DNA of 10,708 nucleotides from Acidobacteriota bacterium. GTDB lineage: Bacteria; Acidobacteriota; Terriglobia; Versatilivoradales; Versatilivoraceae. Both the position numbers and the translations under genes were made by a program. Every line of letters begins with the position of its first letter. Position 1 is the stretch's first letter. The DNA lies in assembly GCA_026706225.1 (NCBI GenBank), contig JAPOZE010000116.1, positions 1-10,708 of the forward strand, written 5' to 3'. A model generated the notes under the pieces. It saw only the letters and a list, made by a program, of their open reading frames with translations. It was not told the DNA's origin and ran no database searches. Positions 1 to 6,875 of this stretch are shown one piece after another.

Positions 1-401
1 TGCTGGGAGACGGGATGGCCAAGACGCTGGCCGCCGCCGGCTGCATCGGGGCGGTTACCGATGGGGGCGTGAGGGACGTGGCCGGACTGCTGAGCGTCCC
101 CTTTGCCGCCTATTGCAAGGGGAAGACCATCCACCACTGTGCGCTCAACTACGGCCCGATCAACCGGCCGATCGAGGTCGGAGGCATCACCATCCGCACC
201 GGCGATGTCCTCCACGCCAATGACGAGGGTGTGATTCGAATCCCTTCCGCCTGCCTGGAGCGGCTCCCCGCCATGGCCATCCGGATGCGTTCCTTCGAGC
301 AGGATGCCCACCGCTTCATGCGACAGACCGACCTCAGCCCCCGGGCCAAGCACCAAAAGGTGAGCGAGTTGCTGAAGGAATACGGGTTCGGGAAGCGGTA
401 A
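1..401 (+). CDS. RraA / HMG-aldolase family protein, C-terminal part (5' end outside window)
   Basis: The reading frame is open from the left edge (first whole codon at base 3) and ends with TAA at 399-401, leaving about 132 residues. The visible part starts at LGDGMAKTLAAAG, the 'GD' segment of the RraA fold, so the ATG at 15 is internal and not the true start. It is followed by TDGGVRD, whose Arg (bases 72-74) and Asp (75-77) match the substrate- and metal-binding pair of class II 4-hydroxy-4-methyl-2-oxoglutarate/4-carboxy-4-hydroxy-2-oxoadipate aldolases. Further on, GDVLHANDEGVIRIP is the usual C-terminal family motif. The family includes RNase E inhibitors (RraA proper) and metal-dependent pyruvate aldolases or oxaloacetate decarboxylases. 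The conserved Arg-Asp pair and the setting beside catabolic genes favour an aldolase or decarboxylase, but the substrate cannot be told. It is the only plus-strand gene and converges on the nitrilase gene. Confidence 0.85.
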   Translation, partial: LGDGMAKTLAAAGCIGAVTDGGVRDVAGLLSVPFAAYCKGKTIHHCALNYGPINRPIEVGGITIRTGDVLHANDEGVIRIPSACLERLPAMAIRMRSFEQDAHRFMRQTDLSPRAKHQKVSELLKEYGFGKR

Positions 402-426
402 GCGGAAAGGAGATATCCAGGAAGAG

Positions 427-456
427 ACACGAAGGACTACGAAGGGACACGAAGAA
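427..456. repeat. three tandem 10-bp units, consensus ACACGAAGGA
   Basis: In the convergent gap between the RraA and nitrilase genes, three imperfect 10-bp units follow each other: acacgaagga (427-436), ctacgaaggg (437-446) and acacgaagaa (447-456). The surrounding gap (402-502) is purine-rich on the plus strand and shows no clear hairpin terminator for either converging gene. The repeat has no evident function; it resembles short simple repeats that drift in intergenic DNA. Confidence 0.6.
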
Positions 457-502
457 AGACTGTTTTAAGGGTTCTTGATTTCCGATTGTGGATGGGGGTC
501 CC

Positions 503-1300
503 TTACATCTCTGCCAGGGCTTTCATCATGGTGACCCGATCCTGCTTGAGGAAGGCGTGGGTGGCGCGATCGGTATCCAGCTCGGCTACCAGCAGCATTT
601 CCCGGCCCAGCTCCGAGGCTTGGATCACCAGCCCGTCGGGTCCGATGATGAAGGAGCGGCAGTTATTGTTGGCATGGCACATGTTGGCCGAAACGAAGTA
701 GAGGGTGTTCTCCCCGGCCCGGGCCATCAGCAGGGCCTCCTGAATGGGTCGTTTCCAGGCCATGTCGCTGTAGAGGTGGTTGAACTGGGGGTGAAAGACA
801 ATGGTGGCGCCGGCCTTGGCCAGTTCCCGAACGTTTTCGGGAAACCGGAAACCCTCGAAGCAGATGACGATCCCCATGCAGATGCCGTCGAAATAGAACA
901 GGGTGGGTCCGGTCCCCGGGGAGTAGCCTTCGGCGTCCTTGGGGGTGAGCCGGCTCTTGTGATGGACGGCCACGGTCTTCCCCTCCCGGTCCAGGATCAC
1001 GGCGCTGTTGAAAGGCTTGGCCGCCCCGTTGGGCGTCTCGGTGCCCACGATCACCCCCATGTTCAGTCGGCGGCAACGCCCGGCAATCGCCTCCAGGGCC
1101 GCTTCCAGGGCCTGGGCGGGACAGGCGGCTTCGGAGGCCAGAAGACCCACCCGGTAGCCGGAGAGGTGGGTCTCGGGGAAACAGAGCAGATCCACTCCTT
1201 GCCGGGCAGCCTTCTCCATGGCCTCAAGCACCTTGGCCGTATTGACCGCCACGTCGGTGGTCTGGGGAATCTGGGCCGCGCCCACGTTGATCTTGCTCAC
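503..1300 (-). CDS. carbon-nitrogen hydrolase (nitrilase superfamily amidase)
   Basis: The 265-residue protein carries the full Glu-Lys-Cys triad of the superfamily: E43 in CFPETHLSGY, K115 in HHKSRL and C147 in VICFEGFRFPE. The length fits a single-domain nitrilase-superfamily member (about 260-300 residues). These cytosolic enzymes hydrolyse amides, N-carbamoyl compounds or, less often, nitriles through a thioimidate or acyl-enzyme on the cysteine. The sequence does not fix the substrate; an amidase or carbamoylase is likelier than a true nitrilase. The start is GTG at 1298-1300, with a GGGAGG Shine-Dalgarno sequence a few bases upstream. No other in-frame start gives the typical N-terminus, which begins just before the first beta strand (INVGAAQIP). 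It lies 30 bases after the SMP-30 gene on the same strand and is probably cotranscribed with it from the promoter at 2371-2399. Confidence 0.9.
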   Translation of the reverse strand: MSKINVGAAQIPQTTDVAVNTAKVLEAMEKAARQGVDLLCFPETHLSGYRVGLLASEAACPAQALEAALEAIAGRCRRLNMGVIVGTETPNGAAKPFNSAVILDREGKTVAVHHKSRLTPKDAEGYSPGTGPTLFYFDGICMGIVICFEGFRFPENVRELAKAGATIVFHPQFNHLYSDMAWKRPIQEALLMARAGENTLYFVSANMCHANNNCRSFIIGPDGLVIQASELGREMLLVAELDTDRATHAFLKQDRVTMMKALAEM

Positions 1301-1330
1301 TGCTTCCCTCCCGCTTCCTCTGCAGCCCGA

Positions 1331-2278
1331 TCAGGGATAAACCGTATGGCCGGCCACGCTGAGATCGATCCGGAACAGCGTCTTTCCGGCGGTTATATAG
1401 GCGGTCCGCTTGCCGGGGCCGCCAAAGGTGAGGTTGGTGATGAGGTCTTCGGGAACGTCGACAAAGCCCAGCAGTTCACCCGTTGGGCTCACCACGTAGA
1501 TTCCCGGCGGATTCAGGCCGGTTTCCCCCTCTCCCCTGGGCATCTTGATCCCGGCCGCGGCCCAGAGATTCCCTTCGGCATCCACGCGAACCCCGTCCGC
1601 GCCCCGGCCCGGGGAGAAGTCGTAAACCACTCTTTGATTGGCCAGTCCATCGTCTTCCCGAATGTCGAAGGCCCAGATCTTGCGGTTGCCGCCGCGCCGG
1701 TGGTTGCTGTCCACCACGTAGAGCGTCCGGTCGTCAGGTGAGAGGGTGATGCCGTTGGGACGCTGTATGGCCGGTTGTTGCAACACCCGGACCACCGAGC
1801 CGTCGAGGTCGATCCGATAGACCCCTTCTTCCTGCATCTCCATGATGGAACGGTCGCCATAGCAGGGGTCGGTGAAGTAAATCCGTCCCCGACGGTCAAT
1901 GACGAGGTCGTTGGGACTGTTGTATCGCCGGCCCTCGAAGCGGTCGGTCAGCACCTCGATCTCGCCGCTTTCCATGTCCGTCCGCACCAGCCGCCGCCGT
2001 CCCCCCGGGCCCGATTCACTCCCTTCGCAGCTCACCAGCCGGCCCTGCTGATCGAACATGTTTCCGTTGGTGCGGCCGCTGTCCTCCCGGAAAACCGAGA
2101 GGACCCCGGCGGCGGAAAGCTTCATGATGCGGTTGTTGGCGATATCGCTGAAGAAGACGTTGCCCTCGGCATCCGCAGCCGGACCTTCGGTGAATGCAAT
2201 GACGGCCGCCGAAATCAACTTGGAGCTGGCCGCCACCCAGTCCGAATCCCGGGTTGGGCGAGAAGGGTTTTCAGACAT
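1331..2278 (-). CDS. SMP-30/gluconolactonase/LRE family protein
   Basis: This is a 315-residue six-bladed beta-propeller of the SMP-30/gluconolaconase family, cytosolic, with no signal peptide. Members are divalent-metal lactonases acting on sugar lactones or related esters. The metal ligands known from SMP-30 are all present: E31 in FTEGP, N175 in RPNGITLSPD and D228 in GADGVRVD. N123 in NSPNDLVID matches the substrate-side Asn. FTDPCYG and LYVVDSN are further family motifs. I place the start at the ATG at 2276-2278, because AGGAGG stands four bases upstream and the protein then begins shortly before the first blade. The same frame runs open to 2371, but that adds 31 unconserved residues and overlaps the promoter. 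First gene of a probable two-gene unit with the nitrilase gene. The substrate is unknown; a lactone released in sugar-acid or aromatic breakdown is a guess. Confidence 0.88.
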   Translation of the reverse strand: MSENPSRPTRDSDWVAASSKLISAAVIAFTEGPAADAEGNVFFSDIANNRIMKLSAAGVLSVFREDSGRTNGNMFDQQGRLVSCEGSESGPGGRRRLVRTDMESGEIEVLTDRFEGRRYNSPNDLVIDRRGRIYFTDPCYGDRSIMEMQEEGVYRIDLDGSVVRVLQQPAIQRPNGITLSPDDRTLYVVDSNHRRGGNRKIWAFDIREDDGLANQRVVYDFSPGRGADGVRVDAEGNLWAAAGIKMPRGEGETGLNPPGIYVVSPTGELLGFVDVPEDLITNLTFGGPGKRTAYITAGKTLFRIDLSVAGHTVYP

Positions 2279-2282
2279 GAGA

Positions 2283-2288
2283 CCTCCT
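2283..2288 (-). promoter_or_regulatory. ribosome binding site of the SMP-30 gene
   Basis: AGGAGG on the minus strand lies four bases before the ATG at 2276-2278. It is the best Shine-Dalgarno match in the window and decides the start of this gene against the longer open frame. Confidence 0.75.
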
Positions 2289-2308
2289 GAATTCCGGCCG
2301 GCGACCAA

Positions 2309-2318
2309 CCGATATCGG
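2309..2318. promoter_or_regulatory. 10-bp perfect palindrome in the SMP-30 leader (possible operator)
   Basis: CCGATATCGG is a perfect 10-bp palindrome lying about 45-55 bases downstream of the transcription start predicted from the promoter at 2371-2399. A small inverted repeat, CCGGC-(5)-GCCGG, lies at 2342-2356 nearer that start. Either could be a repressor site for a lactone- or sugar-acid-responsive regulator, but no regulator gene is in the window and short palindromes arise by chance in GC-rich DNA. Confidence 0.2.
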
Positions 2319-2370
2319 GCTGGATCGGCAGCCATCCCGACCCGGCGAAGAGCCGGAGCCAAGGGCCACA

Positions 2371-2399
2371 ATTATGGGACGCCGCCAGGGCAATGGCAA
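2371..2399 (-). promoter_or_regulatory. sigma70-type promoter for the SMP-30/nitrilase unit
   Basis: Read on the minus strand, TTGCCA (2394-2399, five of six matches to TTGACA) is separated by exactly 17 bases from CATAAT (2371-2376, five of six matches to TATAAT). The -35 box begins 26 bases after the alr stop codon, and the predicted start near 2364 gives a leader of about 86 bases before the SMP-30 ATG. Position, strand and spacing all suit a promoter that separates this catabolic pair from the dnaB-alr unit. Not tested experimentally; Acidobacteriota housekeeping promoters are assumed to follow the general sigma70 consensus. Confidence 0.65.
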
Positions 2400-2424
2400 A
2401 CCAAACCTCTCCCGGGACACCAGG

Positions 2425-3543
2425 CTAGCGGTAGATCCTCGGAACCCTTGGACCGATCCGGCACAGCGCCTCGTAGGGAATGGTGGAGCAGGCGGCGGCA
2501 AATTCTCCGGCCGTGATCTCCTCCCTTCCCTGGCGGCCGATCAGGCAGACTTCATCGCCTTCGCCGGCCTCCGGAGCCGACCCGATATCCACGGCGGTCA
2601 GGTCCATGCTGATCCTGCCGGCAAAGGGGATGCGGCGACCGCGCAGCAGGACCGTCCCCCGGGACTCCAGCAGCCGGTTGACTCCATCCGCATAGCCGAC
2701 CGGCAGGATGCCGATCCGGGTGCTTCTCGAAGCCACGTAGTCGCCCCCATATCCGACCTCGGTCCCGGCCTTCACCCTCTTGACCTGCACGATCGAGGTC
2801 TTGAAGCTGAGCGCCCGACTCAGGGTCAGCGGAGTCGGTCCGCTCAAGGGATTGATGCCATAGAGCATCAGCCCGGGACGGACCGCATCGTGCCAGGCCT
2901 CTCGAAAACCGAGAATGCCGGCGCTGTTTGCCATGTGGTTGCGGAATCCCGCCGCCTTCCCGGAGGGCAGCTCCGCCAGCACCTGGCTGAACCGGCCGAC
3001 CTGGCGGCGGTTGGCGGGATGGCCGGGCTCATCGGCCGAACTGAAATGGGTGTAGAGCCCCTGGCACCGGGTCCACTCCGTTGCCAGGCAGCGCCGAACC
3101 ACCTCGCCGGCCTGCTCGAAGGGAATACCCAGGCGGGTCATCCCGGTATCGATCTTGACAGCGTAGCGGGCCGGGCTCTTCAGGCGGGCGGCCTCACGGG
3201 CCAACCGCAGCACCATGTCTTCGGCAAACACCGCCGGCGTCAAGTCCCGGCGAATGATCTCGGCCTCCTCCCCCGGCCAGAACCCGTTGAGCACCAGGAT
3301 GGGCAATCCGATGCCCGCCCGCCTCAACTCCAGAGCCTCCTCCAGAATGGCCACGGCCAGCCAGTCGGCCCCCGCCTCTTCCAGGCAGCGCGCCACCGGC
3401 ACCGCCCCGTGGCCGTAGGCGTCGGCCTTCACCACGGCAATGACCCCAACGCCCTCGCCCAGAAAGGCCCGCAGGGCCTGGAGGTTGGCCCGGATGGCCG
3501 CCAGGTCGACCTCTACCCAGGTGGGTCTGCCGGTTCGATTCAT
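2425..3543 (-). CDS. alr: alanine racemase
   Basis: Interconverts L- and D-alanine with pyridoxal phosphate in the cytosol, supplying D-Ala for peptidoglycan. The 372-residue protein is of normal family length (about 360-390). The PLP lysine is K39 in VVKADAYGHG and the opposite-face catalytic tyrosine is Y265 in EVGYGGDY, at the same number as in the Geobacillus enzyme. R137 in KIDTGMTRLG and R222 in VRPGLMLYG are the usual cofactor-site arginines, and GRISMD (309-314) belongs to the C-terminal beta domain. I chose the ATG at 3541-3543, which puts the family start (TWVEVDL) at residue 8 and leaves 14 bases after dnaB. A TTG at 3568-3570 would add nine residues and overlap dnaB. GGGAGGAG lies 17 bases upstream of the ATG and AGGA 12 bases upstream, so spacing is loose. 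Probably cotranscribed with dnaB. Confidence 0.95.
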   Translation of the reverse strand: MNRTGRPTWVEVDLAAIRANLQALRAFLGEGVGVIAVVKADAYGHGAVPVARCLEEAGADWLAVAILEEALELRRAGIGLPILVLNGFWPGEEAEIIRRDLTPAVFAEDMVLRLAREAARLKSPARYAVKIDTGMTRLGIPFEQAGEVVRRCLATEWTRCQGLYTHFSSADEPGHPANRRQVGRFSQVLAELPSGKAAGFRNHMANSAGILGFREAWHDAVRPGLMLYGINPLSGPTPLTLSRALSFKTSIVQVKRVKAGTEVGYGGDYVASRSTRIGILPVGYADGVNRLLESRGTVLLRGRRIPFAGRISMDLTAVDIGSAPEAGEGDEVCLIGRQGREEITAGEFAAACSTIPYEALCRIGPRVPRIYR

Positions 3544-3557
3544 GGCTTGGCTTGATC

Positions 3558-4898
3558 CTACTCCTCCCAAAGGTTCTCAAAGCGGGTGTATTCCTTCAGA
3601 AAGGCCAGCTTGATCCTGCCGGTGGGACCGTTCCGCTGCTTGCCGATGATCAGGTCGGCAACCCCCTTGTTCTCGTCGGTCTGCTTGTACATTTCCTCGC
3701 GAAATATGAAGGTCACCAGGTCGGCGTCCTGCTCGATGGAGCCCGACTCTCTCAAGTCCGAGAGCCTCGGTTCGTGGCTCTCGGTTCGCTGCTCCGGGGC
3801 GCGGCTGAGCTGGGAGAGGGCCATCACCGGAATGTCCAGCTCCTTGGCCAGCGCCTTCAGTCCCCGCGAGATGTTGGAGATCTCCTGCTGGCGATTGTCA
3901 TTTCGCCCTCCGCCTCCCGAAACCAACTGCAGATAGTCCACGATCAGCAGGTCCAGCCCGCGCTCGGCCTGGAGACGCCTGGCCTTGGCCCCCATCTCCA
4001 GCAGGCCGATACTCGGTGTGTCATCGATGAAGATCCGAGCCGACGACATGTCTCCCAACGTGCCGGCAAGCTTGTTCCACTCTTCCTTGCCCAAATATCC
4101 GGTGCGCAGCTTGTGGGCGTCGACTCGGGCTTCCGAGCAGAGAATTCGCAACAGCAGTTGATCGGCCGCCATTTCCAGGCTGAAAATCCCGACGCTTTTC
4201 TCGGATTTCAGGGCAGCCTGGCTGGCAATGTTGAGTGCCAGAGAGGTCTTGCCCATGGCGGGCCTGGCTGCCAGCACCACCAGGTCGGAGGACTGGAACC
4301 CGGAGGTCAACTCGTCGAACCGGGTGAACCCCGAGGCGATTCCGGTCACCATCTGGCGTTGACCGGCCGCCGCTTCGATCTTCTTGAAGCTGGTCTTGGC
4401 CAGTTGGCCGAGACTGACAAAGCCGGTCCGAATTCTGGATTCGGCGATTTCGAAGATCGCCTTCTCGGCGTTGTCGAGAACGTTCTCCACCTGGTCCTGT
4501 TGATCGTAGCAGGAGGAGATGATCTCGTTGGACCGCTTGATCAGACTGCGCAGGGTGGATTTTTCCTGCACGATGCGGGCGTAGTGCTCCAGGTTGGTCA
4601 GGCGGGGAACATCGTCAATCAGGGAGGAAATGAAGGAGCGGCCGCCAATGGCTTCCAGTTGTCCGACACCGTCGACGGCATTGGCCAGGGTTACCAGGTC
4701 AATGGCCTTGGAGCTCTCGAGCAGCGACTCCATCTGCTGGAAGAGGACCCGGTGGCTGCCGAGATAAAAGTCCTCGTGACTCAGGAACTCCACCGCCTGG
4801 TTGACGAGCTGGTTATCCAGCAGGATGGCTCCCAGAACGCAGCGCTCGGCCTCGATATTCTGGGGAAGTCCTTTTTCCGGCACGGTATCGGCAGGCAT
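3558..4898 (-). CDS. dnaB: replicative DNA helicase DnaB
   Basis: This is the hexameric 5'-3' helicase that unwinds DNA at the replication fork. It has the N-terminal DnaB domain (about residues 10-115, starting LPQNIEAERCVLGAILLDN), a linker, and the RecA-like ATPase domain (about 185-446). Walker A is ARPAMGKTS at 211-219 (K217, T218), Walker B is LLIVDYLQL with D321, and the arginine-finger region is KQRNGP with K420 and R422. It ends in FENLWEE. From the ATG at 4896-4898 the length is 446 residues, typical for the family, and the N-terminus matches relatives. The frame is open back to a TTG at 4968-4970, which would add 24 residues without a ribosome site. The ATG itself has only a weak Shine-Dalgarno (GAG and CGGA). 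No intein is present. It follows rplI by about 97 bases, as in many bacteria. Confidence 0.96.
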   Translation of the reverse strand: MPADTVPEKGLPQNIEAERCVLGAILLDNQLVNQAVEFLSHEDFYLGSHRVLFQQMESLLESSKAIDLVTLANAVDGVGQLEAIGGRSFISSLIDDVPRLTNLEHYARIVQEKSTLRSLIKRSNEIISSCYDQQDQVENVLDNAEKAIFEIAESRIRTGFVSLGQLAKTSFKKIEAAAGQRQMVTGIASGFTRFDELTSGFQSSDLVVLAARPAMGKTSLALNIASQAALKSEKSVGIFSLEMAADQLLLRILCSEARVDAHKLRTGYLGKEEWNKLAGTLGDMSSARIFIDDTPSIGLLEMGAKARRLQAERGLDLLIVDYLQLVSGGGGRNDNRQQEISNISRGLKALAKELDIPVMALSQLSRAPEQRTESHEPRLSDLRESGSIEQDADLVTFIFREEMYKQTDENKGVADLIIGKQRNGPTGRIKLAFLKEYTRFENLWEE

Positions 4899-4995
4899 GG
4901 GTCCGGCTCGCGGAAAAACAGGGGTGGCCTTCCGGGGAGGAGACCCGGGCAGGAGCCCCGCGGGATTCAACCGTCAGGCGGGCGGAGACTGCAGG

Positions 4996-5442
4996 CTACT
5001 CTTCCCGGAGCACGTCGACACTGACGACTGCAGTCACTTCTCGGTGGAGTCTGATGGGCACATTGTGCCCACCCAGAGACTTGAGCGGCTCCTCCAGGTC
5101 GATCTTGCGGCGGTCGATCTCGAAGCCTTTTTCGTGCAGCGACTCGGCGATATCCAGCGAGGTGACCGAGCCGTAGAGAACGTCCTGCTCTCCGACCTTG
5201 CGGGTAAACTGCAGAGAAACCTCGGCAAGCTGCTGCGCCAGCATCTCGGACTCTTTTTTCTCGATGGCTTCGCGGCGGACGGCCGCGGCCTGCTCCTGTT
5301 CCACTTGGCGCATGTTGTGGGGGGTGGCCAGAACGGCCTTGCGCGCGGGCAACAGGTAGTTGCGGGCATAGCCGGGCTTGACGGCGACCACCTGGCCACG
5401 ATCGCCGAGCTTCTCGATTCGTTCTCTCAAGATCACGTTCAT
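4996..5442 (-). CDS. rplI: 50S ribosomal protein L9
   Basis: L9 binds 23S rRNA domain V near the L1 stalk and reaches toward a neighbouring ribosome; it supports reading-frame fidelity. The 148 residues match the usual full length. The N-terminal RNA-binding domain (1-40) carries the family signature PGYARNYLLP. A long charged connecting helix spans about 42-74, rich in Glu, Arg and Ala. The C-terminal domain spans about 78-148 and includes LYGSVTS. The start is the ATG at 5440-5442, with GGAG ten bases upstream; the longer open frame (to 5811) overlaps rpsR and is not real. It lies 88 bases after rpsR, and that gap shows nothing else I can support. Confidence 0.96.
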   Translation of the reverse strand: MNVILRERIEKLGDRGQVVAVKPGYARNYLLPARKAVLATPHNMRQVEQEQAAAVRREAIEKKESEMLAQQLAEVSLQFTRKVGEQDVLYGSVTSLDIAESLHEKGFEIDRRKIDLEEPLKSLGGHNVPIRLHREVTAVVSVDVLREE

Positions 5443-5530
5443 GGCGTTCTTGCTCCGGCCGTTCGAACCAATGAGTGAGGCGGGTGCCCAGTCTCGGGCA
5501 AACGAGGGAAAAGCCTGCCAAGCGATCTGC

Positions 5531-5806
5531 CTACCCGGCGGCAAAGGGAAGCAGGGCAATATTACGGGCTCGCTTGAGAGCCTCCATGAGCTTGCGTTGG
5601 CAGGGCGCGCAGGTTCCGGAAATTCTCCGGGGCAGGATCTTGCCCCTCTCCGGGATGAAGGCGGAAAGCAAACGGGTATCCTTGTAATCGATATAGTCGA
5701 TCTTCTCGGCGCAGAAGCGGCACACCTTCTTTCGCCGCACGAAATGTCGCCTGCGGCCTCTTCTCGGCTTCGCGCCCGAGCGTCCTGAGCTCCGACTGGG
5801 GGGCAT
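5531..5806 (-). CDS. rpsR: 30S ribosomal protein S18, zinc-binding (C+) form
   Basis: S18 pairs with S6 on the central domain of 16S rRNA in the 30S platform. The 91 residues include a basic N-terminal tail (about 1-27) and the conserved core, with IDYKD and [12 protein letters not shown]. Four cysteines form two CxxC pairs, C29-C32 in VCRFC and C66-C69 in CAPC, the pattern of the zinc-ribbon (C+) paralogue; in the zinc-free paralogue these are replaced. The ATG at 5804-5806 has AAGGAG eight bases upstream, an excellent Shine-Dalgarno. It lies 50 bases after rpsF and 88 before rplI, the standard rpsF-rpsR-rplI order. No C-minus copy is visible here. Confidence 0.96.
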   Translation of the reverse strand: MPPSRSSGRSGAKPRRGRRRHFVRRKKVCRFCAEKIDYIDYKDTRLLSAFIPERGKILPRRISGTCAPCQRKLMEALKRARNIALLPFAAG

Positions 5807-5856
5807 TGCAACAGCTCCTTGTTGGTTTTGCGAGGGGGTGGATCACGCCCTGCCGG

Positions 5857-6240
5857 CTAGATGGCGGGAGCAACCGCCTCGGGCTCGGTTCCACGACTGC
5901 GGCGGGCCTTCTTCTTGAGGCGGGCCGCCTTGATCTTTTCGGCTCTCTTCAGATGCTCATCCACTCGCACCGTGAGATAGCGCAAGACCTGGTCGTTGAC
6001 TCTCAAGCGCCGCTCCAGCTCCTTGACACAATCCCCGCCGGCGCCAATGGTGAGCAGAATGTAGATGCCTTCGTGCAGATCCTGAATCTCATAGGCAAGC
6101 TTCTTCTTGCCCAATCGGTCAATGGCGTGCACTTCGCCTTGGTAGCTCCGGATCACTTCCTCCATTTGGCCCGTGATCCGGTCGATCCCCTCGTCATTGG
6201 ACGAGGGGTGCACGATGAACATGACTTCGTAACGTCTCAT
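5857..6240 (-). CDS. rpsF: 30S ribosomal protein S6
   Basis: S6 forms a heterodimer with S18 on the 30S platform. The N-terminus RRYEVMFIVHPS is the typical first strand. KKKLAYEIQDLHEGIYILL (46-64) is the conserved strand pair and DQVLRYLTVRVDE (83-95) the last strand. After about residue 96 there is a basic extension (KIKAARLKKKARRSR) and then a short Glu/Ala/Pro end, giving 127 residues against about 95-135 for most bacteria. The start is the ATG at 6238-6240, with AGGG close upstream. It follows pth by 60 bases; no ychF lies between them, unlike many Proteobacteria. The 60-base leader is a natural place to look for S6:S18 autoregulation, but I could not draw the known RNA motif with confidence. 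Confidence 0.96.
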   Translation of the reverse strand: MRRYEVMFIVHPSSNDEGIDRITGQMEEVIRSYQGEVHAIDRLGKKKLAYEIQDLHEGIYILLTIGAGGDCVKELERRLRVNDQVLRYLTVRVDEHLKRAEKIKAARLKKKARRSRGTEPEAVAPAI

Positions 6241-6300
6241 GAATCCCTGTTCCCTATAATGTCGGTCTGCCTGATACCGGAATGCCGCAACCGGAAACCG

Positions 6301-6870
6301 CTAGCCCTCCCCCGGATTGAACCGGTTCATGGCCTCGTCGACCCCGGCCAGGCAGATCGACTCCAGGGCCTCGGCGCCCTTGTGAATCATCTGCCCGAAC
6401 GCCGCGGCACGGTCCGGAGGCACGGGAGACAAGACAAAATCAGCAGCATCCGAAACATCCCATCCCGGGGCGACTCCCAGGCGAATCCGGGTAAATTCTC
6501 GCGTGCCCAAGGCCTCGATGATGGACCTGAGGCCGTTGTGGCCTCCGTCACCGCCCCGGGCTCGAATGCGAATCCGCCCAGCGGGCAGCGCCAAATCATC
6601 GCAGATTACGATCAGGTCGTCAAGGGACAGGCGGTGCCCGGAAAGAAGCAGGCTGACCGCGCTACCGCTCAGGTTCACGTAGGTCTGGGGCTTGGCCAGC
6701 AACAGGGAGCTTCCCGACAGACCGACAGTTGCAACCAGAGACAGACCGGGATCGGACCGCCAGCGACCTCCCCCCGCCGAGGCCAGCCGGTCGACCACGG
6801 CGAAACCCGCGTTGTGGGGCGTGTGAGCGTAACGCAACCCGGGATTGCCAAGACCGACGACCAACTTCAT
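6301..6870 (-). CDS. pth: peptidyl-tRNA hydrolase
   Basis: Cleaves the ester bond of peptidyl-tRNAs that drop off ribosomes, recycling tRNA in the cytosol. The 189 residues are the usual length. Active-site residues are present: N9 in GLGNPG, catalytic H19 in HTPHNAGF, N66 in KPQTYVNLSG, D91 in VICDDLALP and N112 in GDGGHNGL. Position 65 is Val (GTG codon), where Met is usual just before the Asn (Met67 in E. coli), a mild oddity in the substrate groove. The start is the ATG at 6868-6870, which gives the family-standard MKLVVGLGNPG. There is no Shine-Dalgarno in the 20 bases before it. The stop codon of a small ORF lies five bases upstream, so pth could be translated by coupling to that ORF. 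Confidence 0.95.
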   Translation of the reverse strand: MKLVVGLGNPGLRYAHTPHNAGFAVVDRLASAGGGRWRSDPGLSLVATVGLSGSSLLLAKPQTYVNLSGSAVSLLLSGHRLSLDDLIVICDDLALPAGRIRIRARGGDGGHNGLRSIIEALGTREFTRIRLGVAPGWDVSDAADFVLSPVPPDRAAAFGQMIHKGAEALESICLAGVDEAMNRFNPGEG

Positions 6871-6875
6871 GGTTA

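Noticed and set aside
488..1741. Long plus-strand open frame of 417 codons opposite the nitrilase and SMP-30 genes
   Set aside because: It is antisense to two genes with intact catalytic motifs, spans their junction and has low-complexity Gly/His/Pro-rich composition. High G+C makes stop codons rare on the opposite strand.
2374..3555. Plus-strand open frame of 393 codons opposite alr
   Set aside because: Antisense to a complete alanine racemase, with composition typical of a shadow frame and no domain I recognise.
4971..4995. Upstream TTG (4970) as the dnaB start
   Set aside because: No ribosome site precedes it, and the 24 added residues are Pro/Arg/Gly-rich and unlike known DnaB N-termini; the ATG at 4898 gives the family-standard start.
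3552..5024. Plus-strand open frame of 490 codons opposite dnaB
   Set aside because: It is a mirror of dnaB with no recognisable motif; DnaB has complete Walker motifs and full length, so this is a shadow frame.
6255..6260. Perfect TATAAT on the plus strand just upstream of rpsF
   Set aside because: No -35 box lies at suitable spacing and no extended -10 is present; it would fire antisense into pth. On the minus strand the same bases make no good -10.
6241..6300. Possible S6:S18-binding autoregulatory RNA in the rpsF leader
   Set aside because: Such leaders are known in many bacteria, but I could only find short CCGG self-pairing here and could not place the conserved bulge. A covariance-model scan would settle it.
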